Shown here: in pieces, positions 1-8,423 of the stretch | How the letters are laid out: the number at the start of each line of letters is the position of its first letter | Position numbering within the stretch: the first letter of the stretch is position 1 | NCBI RefSeq assembly: GCF_020179405.1 | Contig: NZ_JAICBZ010000027.1 | Location: 1-44,408, forward strand | DNA length: 44,408 bases | Source: Xinfangfangia pollutisoli | GTDB taxonomy: Bacteria > Pseudomonadota > Alphaproteobacteria > Rhodobacterales > Rhodobacteraceae | Direction: 5' to 3' | The notes under the pieces: generated by a model | What the model saw: only the letters and a program-made list of their open reading frames with translations | Told to the model about the DNA's origin: nothing | Databases searched by the model: none | Translations under genes and position numbers: made by a program

Positions 1-251
1 TGGCCGACGCGGCGCCGACCGTACCCGCGCGCGCCGATGCCGCGCCCGAACCTGCGCCCGAATCCGCGCAGACCGCGGGGCCGGTCTCGGTGACGGTCCA
101 GCCCGGCAACACGCTTTGGGCCATCGCCCGCGGCGCCCTGGGCGAAGGGGTGCTGTATGTCGAGGTCTATGAGGCCAATCGCGACCGGATCCGCGACCCG
201 GATCTGATCTATCCGGGTCAGGTCTTCACGATTCCCGCGCCGGCGCCGTAA
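1..251 (+). CDS. LysM domain protein, C-terminal fragment
   Basis: The reading frame is open from the left edge, and 82 residues are visible before a TAA at 249-251. About 28 residues of low-complexity Ala/Pro/Glu linker lead into a single LysM domain (visible residues 29-77) with the typical GNTLWAIAR start, the YEANRDRI helix and the [13 protein letters not shown] end. LysM domains bind N-acetylglucosamine polymers such as peptidoglycan, so the protein probably acts in the envelope. The LysM at the extreme C-terminus after a Pro/Ala linker is common in large alphaproteobacterial LysM proteins. The 5' part lies outside the window, so the total length and any other domains cannot be given. 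The last 26 bases overlap the end of the convergent arsR-type gene. Confidence 0.85.
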   Translation, partial: ADAAPTVPARADAAPEPAPESAQTAGPVSVTVQPGNTLWAIARGALGEGVLYVEVYEANRDRIRDPDLIYPGQVFTIPAPAP

Positions 252-642
252 GGTCCGGCGCGGCGCCCGCCTTCCCGCCCGCCTGCCCGCCTGAGGCCGG
301 CCGCAGCGAGGGGGTCTCGATCACGCGGCCATGCTGGCAGCAGGCCACGACTTCGGGATGGTCCATGCAGCAGTCGTTCAGAAGATAGGCGATGGTGCGC
401 CCCAGCCCGCCGGTGTCGATCGTGTAGATCACATTGCGCGCCGCCCGGCGCGAGGCGATCAGCCCGCCCTGTTCCAGCGCCGAAAGGTGGAAGGACAGGC
501 GCGAGGCCGACAGGCCCAGCTGACGCGCGATCTCGCCCGCGGCCAGGCCGTCCTCGCCGGCGCGGACCAGCAGCCGCACCAGATCGAGCCGGTCGCCATG
601 CGACAGCGCCGCCAGCGCGGCAAGGGCTTTACTCCGGTCCAT
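226..642 (-). CDS. ArsR-family metalloregulator with C-terminal Cys pairs
   Basis: This 138-residue protein has a winged-helix DNA-binding fold: residues 33-75 hold the recognition helix ([18 protein letters not shown]) and the wing ([12 protein letters not shown]). ArsR/SmtB proteins are dimeric repressors that leave DNA when they bind metals or metalloids. Two vicinal cysteine pairs, C91-C92 and C101-C102, sit just after the last core helix (YLLNDCC). Arsenite-sensing ArsRs of the Acidithiobacillus type carry C-terminal thiols in a similar place, so a thiophilic ligand such as As(III) is a reasonable inference; there is no N-terminal CVC site. The gene is divergent from the Atm1-type exporter across 84 bases with a perfect dyad beside its own start, which suggests it represses itself and the exporter. 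The last 30 residues are a disordered Gly/Ala tail that overlaps the LysM gene antisense. Confidence 0.87.
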   Translation of the reverse strand: MDRSKALAALAALSHGDRLDLVRLLVRAGEDGLAAGEIARQLGLSASRLSFHLSALEQGGLIASRRAARNVIYTIDTGGLGRTIAYLLNDCCMDHPEVVACCQHGRVIETPSLRPASGGQAGGKAGAAPDLTAPARES

Positions 643-643
643 C

Positions 644-669
644 TTTCAACTACTCATGAAACGTTGAAA
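644..669. promoter_or_regulatory. Putative ArsR operator between arsR and Atm1 genes
   Basis: TTTCAAC (644-650) and GTTGAAA (663-669) form a perfect 7-base inverted repeat with a 12-base spacer. An overlapping shorter dyad is TTTCA (644-648) with TGAAA (657-661). The block begins two bases upstream of the arsR-type start codon and ends 57 bases before the preferred exporter start, in the AT-richest part of the interval. Position and symmetry fit an ArsR-type operator controlling both directions. Protein binding is inference. Confidence 0.5.
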
Positions 670-726
670 TATCATTAGCCCGCCCGGTCCCGCAAGGCAA
701 CCGTGCCGTGCCTTCCAGGACCGATT

Positions 727-2580
727 ATGCGTCGCTCGACCGCCACTTCCGCCGATCTTCCCGAACAATCAGCAAGCGGGGGGCAGACGATCCTGCGCGT
801 GCTGCCCTATCTGTGGCCCAAGGGGCAGCTTTGGGTGAAGCGCCGCGTCGCGCTGGCCATGGTGCTGCTGCTGCTGGCCAAGACCGTCTCGATCATCACG
901 CCGTGGTTCTACAAATACGCGGTCGACGCGCTGGCGGGCGAGACGGCGAAGGATCCGGTCTGGATGCTGTCGCTGGGTGCGGTGGGGCTGACGGTGGCTT
1001 ACGGTCTGGCGCGGCTGGGGGCGGTGGCCTTCGGCGAGATGCGCGATGCGGTGTTCGTGCGGGTGGGCCAGCGTGCGCTGCGCCGGCTCGCGCTGGAGAC
1101 CTTTACCCATATTCACGAATTGTCGCTGCGCTATCACATCACCCGCAAGACCGGCGGCCTGAGCCGGATCATCGAACGCGGGGTGAAGGGCGTCGATTTC
1201 CTGTTGCGCTTCATGCTGTTCTCGATCGGGCCCTTGATCATCGAGCTGACGCTGGTCTCGGTGATCTTCGCGCTGGTCTTCGGCTGGCAATATGCCGCGG
1301 TCGTGGTGGTGACGATCACGGTCTACATCGCCTTCACCTTCAAGGTGACGGAATGGCGGGTGAAGATCCGGCGCGAGATGAACGACCAGGACACCGATGC
1401 CAACCAGAAGGCGATCGACAGCCTGCTGAACTATGAAACCGTCAAGTATTTCAACGCCGAAGCGCGCGAGGCGGCGCGCTATGACGTGGCGATGCAGCGC
1501 TATGAGGTGGCGGCGGTGAAGACCGGCCAGTCGCTGGCGCTGCTGAATGCGGGGCAGAGCCTGCTGATCACCACAGGGCTGGTGATCGTCATGGTGATGG
1601 CGGCGCGCGGCGTGCAATCGGGGGTGCTGACCGTGGGCGATTTCGTCATGGTCAACGCCTACATGATCCAGATCACCATGCCTTTGGGTTTCCTGGGCAC
1701 GGTCTATCGCGAAATCCGTCAGGCGCTGGTCGATATGGGCGAGATGTTCGGGCTTCTGGGCCAGCCGGCCGAGGTGACCGATGCGCCCGATGCCAAGCCG
1801 CTGCAGGTTTCGGCGGGCGAGATCTGTTTCGACAATGTGCAATTCGGCTACGAGCCGGCACGGCAGATCCTGAAAGGCGTCAGCTTCACTGTGGCGCCGG
1901 GCCAGAAATTGGCGCTGGTCGGGCATTCCGGCTCGGGCAAGTCGACGATCGCGCGGCTGATGTTCCGCTTCTATGATGTGACGGGCGGGGCGATCCGCAT
2001 CGACGGGCAGGATCTGCGCGATGTCACGCTGGGCAGCCTGCATGCGCAGATCGGGGTCGTGCCGCAGGATACGGTGCTGTTCAACGACACGATCCACTAC
2101 AACATCGCCTATGGCCGCGACGGCGCGACCGAGGACGAGATCGTGGCAGCCGCCAAGGCGGCGCGGATCCACGATTTCATCTCGCGCCTGCCCGAGGGCT
2201 ATGAGACCCGCGTGGGCGAGCGCGGGCTGAAACTGTCGGGCGGCGAAAAGCAGCGGGTGGGCATTGCGCGCACCCTGCTGAAGAACCCGCCGATCCTGAT
2301 CCTGGACGAGGCGACCAGCGCGCTGGACAGCCAGACCGAGGGCTCGATCCAGGAAAGCCTGGCCGAGATGGGGCAGGGCCGCAGCCAGATCGTCATCGCG
2401 CACCGGCTGTCGACCATTGCCGATGCCGACCAGATCCTGGTGATGGAAGAGGGCGTGGTGATCGAACGCGGCCGGCATGAAGAGCTGCTGGCGCGCGGCG
2501 GCACCTACGCCGCGATGTGGGCGCGCCAATCGGATGAAGAGCGTGGCGGCCCGGCGCCGGATCTGGCCGCGGCGCAATAG
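727..2580 (+). CDS. Atm1/HMT1-type ABC exporter (fused permease-ATPase)
   Basis: This is a half-size ABC exporter of 617 residues with a six-helix membrane domain (about 25-320) followed by an ATPase domain. The ATPase has Walker A GHSGSGKST at 399-407, signature LSGGEKQR at 503-510 and Walker B ILILDEA from 523. It works as a homodimer in the inner membrane. The motif sequence, including TVLFNDTIHYNIAYG, matches the Atm1 (ABCB7/HMT1) group, whose members export glutathione-linked compounds; the bacterial relative NaAtm1 is linked to heavy-metal tolerance. ATG at 727 is preferred because AGGA (716-719) lies seven bases upstream; an in-frame GTG at 703 would add eight residues. A thiol-rich ArsR-type regulator is divergent, so metal-inducible export is likely, although a housekeeping Fe-S/glutathione role remains possible. 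Confidence 0.9.
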   Translation: MRRSTATSADLPEQSASGGQTILRVLPYLWPKGQLWVKRRVALAMVLLLLAKTVSIITPWFYKYAVDALAGETAKDPVWMLSLGAVGLTVAYGLARLGAVAFGEMRDAVFVRVGQRALRRLALETFTHIHELSLRYHITRKTGGLSRIIERGVKGVDFLLRFMLFSIGPLIIELTLVSVIFALVFGWQYAAVVVVTITVYIAFTFKVTEWRVKIRREMNDQDTDANQKAIDSLLNYETVKYFNAEAREAARYDVAMQRYEVAAVKTGQSLALLNAGQSLLITTGLVIVMVMAARGVQSGVLTVGDFVMVNAYMIQITMPLGFLGTVYREIRQALVDMGEMFGLLGQPAEVTDAPDAKPLQVSAGEICFDNVQFGYEPARQILKGVSFTVAPGQKLALVGHSGSGKSTIARLMFRFYDVTGGAIRIDGQDLRDVTLGSLHAQIGVVPQDTVLFNDTIHYNIAYGRDGATEDEIVAAAKAARIHDFISRLPEGYETRVGERGLKLSGGEKQRVGIARTLLKNPPILILDEATSALDSQTEGSIQESLAEMGQGRSQIVIAHRLSTIADADQILVMEEGVVIERGRHEELLARGGTYAAMWARQSDEERGGPAPDLAAAQ

Positions 2581-2595
2581 GGCGCAATAGGCTCT

Positions 2596-2655
2596 GGGGG
2601 CGCTTCGCCCCCCGGGCCCGCGCGCGCGCGCCCCTAGGATATTTGTGCCGAGAGG
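2596..2655 (+). repeat. Hairpin plus AGGATATTTG element, copy A
   Basis: Downstream of the exporter a hairpin GGGGG-cgcttcg-CCCCC (2596-2612) is followed by a GC-alternating run (2619-2630) and then AGGATATTTGTGCCGAGAGG (2636-2655). The same architecture, with AGGATATTTG followed by GC.GAGAGG, recurs on the minus strand at 29383-29431 after the DUF1513 gene. The copies share the hairpin and the downstream box but differ in loop and spacer. Both lie just 3' of a gene in the sense orientation, so a terminator or mRNA 3'-end element is the likely role. Confidence 0.55.
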
Positions 2656-2812
2656 TGGGCCAGGCCGATGGGCTTTGCGCCGATGGGCCTGCGGAATTCC
2701 TGACCTGGGCCGGGTCCGGCGCCCGGTGACAGGTTTTTTCCTTTGACCCTGCGGGAGGGCTTGGCCAAGATCGGGCCAATGATTTTCGGGGGCGATTTTC
2801 GGGGTCGACGCG

Positions 2813-5800
2813 ATGCTGCGCCGCGTTTTCATTGCGATATTTCTGGTCTTCGGATTGGCCAGCGCCGCCGCGGCCGAGCGGCGGGTGGCGCTGGTGATCG
2901 GCGTCAATGACTATGAACACATCCGCCCGCTGGACAATCCCGTCAACGATGCCCGCTCGGTCGAGACGCTGCTGCAGGGGCTGGGCTTCGAGGTCACGAT
3001 CGAGACCGACCGCGACCTGAAGCGGATGCGCCGCGCGTTGGAGGATTTCCGCGAGGATGCGATGGGCGCCGATGTGGCGCTGGTGTTCTTTGCCGGCCAT
3101 GGCGTCGCGCTGAACGGGGTGAATTACCTGTTGCCGACCGATGCCGAGGCCACATCCTCGGCGCGTCTGGCCGAGACCAGCCTGCCCTTGGAAGAGGTGC
3201 AGAAGGTGCTGGACGAGGTGGCGCCGGTGGGGATCATGCTGCTGGATGCCTGTCGCGACGATCCTTTCGCGCAGGCTGGCGGCGGCTCGGACGATGGGCG
3301 GGGCGCCAAGGCGCTGGCCGATGACCCGCCGGAAGCGGCCAAGCCCACGCCGGGCCTGGGGCGGATCGGGCGCTCGGACGGGGTGCTGTTCGCCTTTGCC
3401 GCGGCGCCGAACGAAACCGCCAGCGATGGCGACGACAAGAATTCGCCCTTCACCAGCGCGCTGCTGCGCCATTTCGGCACCAAGGGGGTCGAGCTGAAAT
3501 CGGCGCTGACCCTGGTGCAGCAGGATGTCTATGACCGCTCGCGCGGCGAACAGCTGCCCTATATCGAAAGTGGCCTGCCGGAACTGGTGTTCATCTCGGG
3601 CGAGGGCGATCTGCCGGAACGCGACCAGCTTTTGCTGGCGATGGCCGGGGTGACCCACGACATGCGGGTCGAGGTCGAGACGGTGGCCGAGGCCAACAAC
3701 ATGCCGCTGGCGCCGCTTTATGCCGCGCTGATCTCGGGCGACCTGACCGGGCAGTCGCCGGAAGAGCGGCGGCGGCAGCTGGAAGAGGCGGCGCGGGCCT
3801 ATGCGCGCTTCCAGTCGCAGCTGACCTCGTTCGACAGCGAGGATCCGCGGGTGGCCGAGTTGCGCGCCCAAGCCGAAGAGCAGCTGGTTCTGGGCTCGAT
3901 CGACGCCGCGCGGGCGCTGCTCGACCAGGCAACCGAGATCGACGCCGCGGCGCGGGCCGAGATGAAGCTTGGCATCGAGCAGACCGAGGCGGATCTGGCC
4001 GAACGCAAGGCCTCCTATGTCACGCGGACCCTGTCGCAGGCCTCCAGCCATCTGCTGAACGCATCGGCCGCGCGCACCGATCTGCGCTATGAACTGGCGA
4101 TCGGCGACCTGACCAAGGCGGTGGAACTGTTCGCCGAGGTCGAGGACCAGCTGCCCACGCGCGAAGCCAAGATGGATTACGTGGTGGCGCTGCAGGATCT
4201 GGGCGATCTGTATCTTGTCGCCGGCAATACCTATGGCGCGCTTGGGGCGGCGATGACCCAGGCCGAATTCCTGCAGGTCCAGGCCCAGGCCGAGCCGATG
4301 GATCTGGGCTGGACGCGCGAGCTGATCTGGGCGCTGAATTCGGTCGGCACGGTGCTGCAGGCCCAGGGCTATCTGCAGGAAGCCGAACAGGCGTTCATGA
4401 ACGCCTTCGAATTCAGCCAGTGGCAAAGCGACCAGAACCCCGACGATCCCGATCTGCAGCGCGACCGCGAGGTGATCCGCAACAAGCTTGGCGAGGTGCG
4501 CTTCGCGCTGGCCGATTACCCCGGCGCGCTGACCGCCTATCAGGAATCGCTGGCGATCGCGCAGAAGCTGCTGGACAGCGATCCGACGCGGATCACCTAT
4601 CTGCGCGATGTCAGCTATACCCAGGAACGCATCGGCGACGTCTATGTCGCGATGGGCGACCGGGAAAATGCCAGGGCCGCCTTCGACGTGGCGATGCGCA
4701 TCAGCCAGCAATTGGTCAATGAATTTCCGACCGACCAGGGATTCCGCCGCGATCTTTCCGTGGCTTATGAACGGCTTGGCGACATGATGATCGCCGAGCA
4801 GGATCTGGATTCCGCCCTGGCCGCCTATCTGGAGGCGCTGAAGATCCGCGACGACCTGATGGCGCTGGATCCGGCCAACCGGATGCGGCAGCGCGACAGC
4901 TCGGTCACCTATGAACGGATCGGCGACATCTATGCCTCGATGGGCGATGTCGGCTCGGCGCTGATGAGCCATCAGGAAGCGCTGGATCTGCGCGAAAAGC
5001 TGGTCACGCTTGACCCCAACAACAGCCAATGGGCGCGCGATCTTTCGGTCAGCCTGGAGCGGATCGGCGATCTTTATTCCGGCGAGGGCGAATATGAAGG
5101 CGCGCTCGGTTATTACGAGCGGTCGCGGGATACGCGGCTTGCGATCGTGACGCTTGACCCGTCGAACCTGCCGCGCCAGCGCGATCTGGGCGTGGCCTAT
5201 GAGAAGATCGGCGTGACGCTGATGGCGCTGGGGCGCGAGGATGAGGCGCTTGCCACTCATCAGCAGGCGCTGGATCTGCGCCGGCAGATGGCGGCGGCCG
5301 ATCCCAGCGTGGCGATGTATCGCCGCGATACCAGCTTCTCGCTGGGCAATGTGGCCGATGCGCTGCGCCGCAAGGGCGATCTGGCCGGGGCGGCCGCGCT
5401 TCTGGCCGAGGGCGTGGCGCTGCGCGAGGCGCTGCTGGCCGAGACGCCGCAGGATGTGACGGTGATGCGCGAGCTGACGCTGATGCAGAACGATTACGTC
5501 GCGGTTCTGTTGCAGGCGGGCGATTACGCGGTGGCGGTGCCGGTGGGCCAGGCCTCGCTTGCGGTGACCGAGCGGCTGCTGGCCAGCGATCCCGAGAATG
5601 CCGAATACCGCCATGACCGGCTGGTCGCCGCCAATCGGCTGGGCGATGCGATGAAGGGGGCGGGCGATCTGCAGGGCGCGATCGCGGCCTTCCAGGCCAT
5701 GGCCGAAAGCGGCTATGCGATCATGACGAAGGATCCCTACAACCAGTCGGTCGCCGCCGATTACGCCCTGGCGCTGGAGCGGCTGGGCGACAGCTATATC

Positions 5801-6214
5801 GCCTTGCAAAGCTATCCGGCGGCGCGCGGCGAATTCAGCAATGCGGTCGCGCTGCGGCAATGGCTGGCGGGGCAGGATCCGCAATCGCTGATCGCGCAGC
5901 GCAACCTGGCCTTCTCGATGCAGAAGCTGGCCGACAGCTGGTATTACGAGAACAATCTCGACCAGGGCCGCCCGATCGAGGAACAGGCGCTTGGCATCCT
6001 GCGCTGGGTGGCCGAGAAGGACCCGTCCGATCCCTGGAATGTGATCGACCTTGTCTCGGCGCTGGATCGCACGGCCAGCTATTACGAGGACAAGTCCAGT
6101 TATTTCAGCGAGGCGCTGGGGCTGTTGGAACAGCTGAAGGCCGAAGGCCGGCTGCCGAACGACAGCTATCTGGACTGGATGACGAATTATCGCAGCTATT
6201 TGGGCCAGAAGTAA
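2813..6214 (+). CDS. Secreted caspase-like (C14) peptidase with long TPR array
   Basis: This 1133-residue protein begins with a signal peptide (about 1-21, ending ASAAAA). A caspase-fold domain follows (about 24-260): RVALVIGVNDY opens the first strand, His96 lies in VFFAGHG and Cys147 in LLDACRDDPF, the expected catalytic dyad. A helical linker runs to about 400. The rest is a tetratricopeptide-like array with a period of about 48 residues, each unit carrying a version of RDLSVAYERIGD and ending near LDPxN. Bacterial C14 peptidases (orthocaspases) usually cleave after Arg or Lys; the TPR array would bind partners or substrates. The signal peptide implies periplasmic action, so cytoplasmic suicide defence is unlikely. 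It stands alone, with no toxin or gasdermin gene nearby. The substrate is unknown. Confidence 0.85.
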   Translation: MLRRVFIAIFLVFGLASAAAAERRVALVIGVNDYEHIRPLDNPVNDARSVETLLQGLGFEVTIETDRDLKRMRRALEDFREDAMGADVALVFFAGHGVALNGVNYLLPTDAEATSSARLAETSLPLEEVQKVLDEVAPVGIMLLDACRDDPFAQAGGGSDDGRGAKALADDPPEAAKPTPGLGRIGRSDGVLFAFAAAPNETASDGDDKNSPFTSALLRHFGTKGVELKSALTLVQQDVYDRSRGEQLPYIESGLPELVFISGEGDLPERDQLLLAMAGVTHDMRVEVETVAEANNMPLAPLYAALISGDLTGQSPEERRRQLEEAARAYARFQSQLTSFDSEDPRVAELRAQAEEQLVLGSIDAARALLDQATEIDAAARAEMKLGIEQTEADLAERKASYVTRTLSQASSHLLNASAARTDLRYELAIGDLTKAVELFAEVEDQLPTREAKMDYVVALQDLGDLYLVAGNTYGALGAAMTQAEFLQVQAQAEPMDLGWTRELIWALNSVGTVLQAQGYLQEAEQAFMNAFEFSQWQSDQNPDDPDLQRDREVIRNKLGEVRFALADYPGALTAYQESLAIAQKLLDSDPTRITYLRDVSYTQERIGDVYVAMGDRENARAAFDVAMRISQQLVNEFPTDQGFRRDLSVAYERLGDMMIAEQDLDSALAAYLEALKIRDDLMALDPANRMRQRDSSVTYERIGDIYASMGDVGSALMSHQEALDLREKLVTLDPNNSQWARDLSVSLERIGDLYSGEGEYEGALGYYERSRDTRLAIVTLDPSNLPRQRDLGVAYEKIGVTLMALGREDEALATHQQALDLRRQMAAADPSVAMYRRDTSFSLGNVADALRRKGDLAGAAALLAEGVALREALLAETPQDVTVMRELTLMQNDYVAVLLQAGDYAVAVPVGQASLAVTERLLASDPENAEYRHDRLVAANRLGDAMKGAGDLQGAIAAFQAMAESGYAIMTKDPYNQSVAADYALALERLGDSYIALQSYPAARGEFSNAVALRQWLAGQDPQSLIAQRNLAFSMQKLADSWYYENNLDQGRPIEEQALGILRWVAEKDPSDPWNVIDLVSALDRTASYYEDKSSYFSEALGLLEQLKAEGRLPNDSYLDWMTNYRSYLGQK

Positions 6215-6274
6215 GGGTCGGCGCCCGCCTCTGGGGCCACGCCGCCGGTCGGCGGGCGGGGCGGGGCGCGGGGC

Positions 6275-6302
6275 TTGGCAATCGCGGCGGAATCCCTGTA
6301 AG
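6275..6302 (+). promoter_or_regulatory. Candidate sigma-70 promoter for YfgM-BamB-Der block
   Basis: TTGGCA (6275-6280) and TGTAAG (6297-6302) are separated by 16 bases and lie 31 bases upstream of the GTG start at 6333. Just before them, CGCCCGCC and GGCGGGCG arms may end transcription from the caspase gene. The match is partial, so this is a tentative call. Confidence 0.3.
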
Positions 6303-6332
6303 ACGGGATGAACGGACATCAGAGGCCTGGGC

Positions 6333-7028
6333 GTGAGCAATCCCGACAGTTTCATCGACGAAGTAACCGAAGAGGTTCGGCGGGACCGGCTGTATGGGCT
6401 GTTCCGCCGGTATGGCTGGATCGGCGGCGTGCTTATTCTGGGCATTGTCGGCGGCACCGCCGCCAACGAATTCCTGAAGACCCGGGCCGAGTCGCGCGCG
6501 CAGGCCTTTGGCGATGCGGTAATCGACGCCTTCGACATGGGCTCGCCCGAGGAACGGCGCGCGGCGCTGGCCGCGGTGCCGGCCGATGGCGACCAGAAGG
6601 TGATTCTGGCGCTGATCGAGGCCTCGGACCCGGCGCAGGACAAGGCCGAAAGCCTGGCCGCGCTGGACCGGATCCTGGCCGATGCCGGGCTGGCGCCGGT
6701 CTATCGCGATCTGGCCGTGCTGCGGCGCGTGCTGGTGGCGGGGACGGATCAGCCCCTAGCCGATCGCCGCGCCGCGCTGGAGCCCATCGCCGTTGCCGGC
6801 CGGCCCTATCGCGGACTTGCGGCCGAGCAGCTGGCCTATCTTCTGCTGGAAGAAGGCAAGCCCGATCAGGCGATTGCGGCGCTGCAGGCGCTGACGCAGG
6901 CCAGCGACACGACCGCGGCGCTGAAAAGCCGCGCGGCGCAGGTGATCACCGCCCTGGGCGGCACACCGGCCCCGCAAGCGGCACCTGCCTCCGAGGCGCC
7001 GGCGGAAGCCGCGCCCTCGGGCGGCTGA
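6333..7028 (+). CDS. YfgM-like membrane-anchored TPR protein
   Basis: The 231-residue product has a charged N-terminal cytoplasmic segment (FIDEVTEEVRRDRLYGLFRRYG), one transmembrane helix at about 28-45 (WIGGVLILGIVGG) and a periplasmic helical domain of TPR type, ending in an Ala/Pro-rich tail. This matches the YfgM/DUF2133 family, described in E. coli as a SecYEG-associated subunit that helps hand proteins to periplasmic chaperones. GTG at 6333 is chosen because AGAGG (6321-6325) sits seven bases upstream. It is followed after 20 bases by a BamB-like lipoprotein gene and then der; this order is widely conserved and strengthens the call. Confidence 0.82.
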   Translation: MSNPDSFIDEVTEEVRRDRLYGLFRRYGWIGGVLILGIVGGTAANEFLKTRAESRAQAFGDAVIDAFDMGSPEERRAALAAVPADGDQKVILALIEASDPAQDKAESLAALDRILADAGLAPVYRDLAVLRRVLVAGTDQPLADRRAALEPIAVAGRPYRGLAAEQLAYLLLEEGKPDQAIAALQALTQASDTTAALKSRAAQVITALGGTPAPQAAPASEAPAEAAPSGG

Positions 7029-7048
7029 ACCCAGGGAAGGGCGGACAG

Positions 7049-8377
7049 GTGACGGTCCAGACGGCAAGGTTTTGGCTGGCAGGGCTCGCGGCGGCGGGTC
7101 TGTTGATCGGGTGTGCGCCGAAGGAAGTGATCCTTCCGGGCGAGCGGGTCGCCCTGCGCGAAGCGGTGGGCGCCGCGCCGGCAGAGCCCTCGGCGCCGCA
7201 GGGCGCGAAGATCGCGCTGCCCGCGATGCAATCCAATGCCGACTGGGCGCAGCGCGGCGGCAATGCCCGCCATGCCGCGCCGCATGCGGCGCTGTCTGCG
7301 AAGCCGCAGCTGATCTGGGCCACGGCAATCGGCCAGGGCGACAGCCGCAAGAACCGCATCGCCGCCGCGCCTGTCGTGGCGGGCGGGCGGGTCTTCACCA
7401 TGGATGCCGGCAGCACCGTCTCGGCGGTCTCGACCGGCGGCGCGTTGCTGTGGCAGGCCGATCTGGCCGCCGGTTTCGACCGGGGCGGCGGAAGTTCGGG
7501 CGGCGGGCTTGCCGCCGAGGGCGGGCGGCTTTACGTCACCACCAGCTATGGCGAGGTCGTGGCGCTGGATGCGGGCTCGGGCGCGGTGATCTGGCGCCAG
7601 CGGGTCGATTCCCCCGCCATCGGCGCCCCGGCCGTGGCCGACGGCGTGGTCTATGTCTCGGGTCGCGATGGCAGCGCCTGGGCGATCGAGGCGGCCAATG
7701 GCAAGGTGCAGTGGCAGGTCTTCGGCGCCCCCGCCAAGGCGGGCTATCTGGGCAGCGCGGCGCCGACCGTGGCCGACCGTTCGGTGATCTTTCCCTCGAA
7801 TGCCGGCGATCTGATGGCGGTGCTGCGCATCGGCGGCGGCACCAAGATCTGGAGCGCCTCGCTGGCCGGCAAGCGGCTGGGCCGGGCCTATGCCTCGGTC
7901 TTCGATGTGACGGGCGATGCGGCGCTGGTGGGCGGCGTTCTTTATGCCGGCACGGCGGCGGGCCGCACCGTGGCGATTGACGCCGCCAATGGCACGACGA
8001 TCTGGTCGGCCGATGAGGGCGCGCTTGGCCCGGTCGCGGTGGCGGGCGGCTCGGTCTTCGTGGTGACCGACGAGGCGCAGCTGGTGCGGCTGGATCAGGC
8101 CAGCGGCAAGCCGGTCTGGGCCGTCGACATGCCCTATTACGAGCCGACGAAGAAGGTCGTGCGGCGCAAGGCGATCTATGCCCATTACGGGCCGGTGCTG
8201 GCCGGCGGCAAGCTGTGGGTGGCCTCGTCCGACGGGCTGCTGCGGGGCTTCTCGCCGGTCGATGGCAGCCTTGCCGTCTCGGTCGAACTGCCCGGCGGCG
8301 CCTCGGCGCAACCGGCCGTGGCGGGGGGCACGCTTTATGTCGTGTCCGAGAACGGCCAACTTCTGGCTTTCCGCTAG
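7049..8377 (+). CDS. bamB: BamB-like outer-membrane assembly lipoprotein (PQQ-type propeller)
   Basis: The 442-residue product starts with a lipoprotein signal whose lipobox LLIGC places the lipidated cysteine at residue 22. The mature protein has repeated propeller blades of the PQQ-like type (for example VVAGGRVFTMDAGSTVSAV, RLYVTTSYGEVVALDAGSG, VVYVSGRDGSAWAIEA). BamB is the beta-propeller scaffold of the BAM complex that inserts beta-barrel proteins in the outer membrane. GTG at 7049 is the likely start, since it directly precedes the signal peptide and a purine-rich stretch (7034-7045) lies upstream; an open frame further upstream overlaps the yfgM-type gene and is not needed. The position between a YfgM-like gene and der is the usual one for bamB. 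Confidence 0.85.
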   Translation: MTVQTARFWLAGLAAAGLLIGCAPKEVILPGERVALREAVGAAPAEPSAPQGAKIALPAMQSNADWAQRGGNARHAAPHAALSAKPQLIWATAIGQGDSRKNRIAAAPVVAGGRVFTMDAGSTVSAVSTGGALLWQADLAAGFDRGGGSSGGGLAAEGGRLYVTTSYGEVVALDAGSGAVIWRQRVDSPAIGAPAVADGVVYVSGRDGSAWAIEAANGKVQWQVFGAPAKAGYLGSAAPTVADRSVIFPSNAGDLMAVLRIGGGTKIWSASLAGKRLGRAYASVFDVTGDAALVGGVLYAGTAAGRTVAIDAANGTTIWSADEGALGPVAVAGGSVFVVTDEAQLVRLDQASGKPVWAVDMPYYEPTKKVVRRKAIYAHYGPVLAGGKLWVASSDGLLRGFSPVDGSLAVSVELPGGASAQPAVAGGTLYVVSENGQLLAFR

Positions 8378-8423
8378 GCGCAGGGCAGTGTAAGGGGGCG
8401 GTTCCTTTTCCACAGGCGCAGCC

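Noticed and set aside
703-726. GTG start for the ABC exporter at 703
   Set aside because: The added residues (MPCLPGPI) are not typical of the family and ATG 727 has the better ribosome site.
2619-2630. Alternating CG run that could form Z-DNA
   Set aside because: Twelve bases of alternating C/G are common by chance in DNA of this composition; nothing else supports a role.
2393-6643. Open minus-strand frame of about 1400 codons across the caspase/TPR gene
   Set aside because: It is an artefact of high GC; the plus-strand protein has signal peptide, catalytic residues and regular repeats, the minus frame has none.
6308-7048. Long N-terminal extension of the BamB-like gene
   Set aside because: It would overlap the YfgM-like gene almost fully; the lipoprotein signal sequence begins at 7049.
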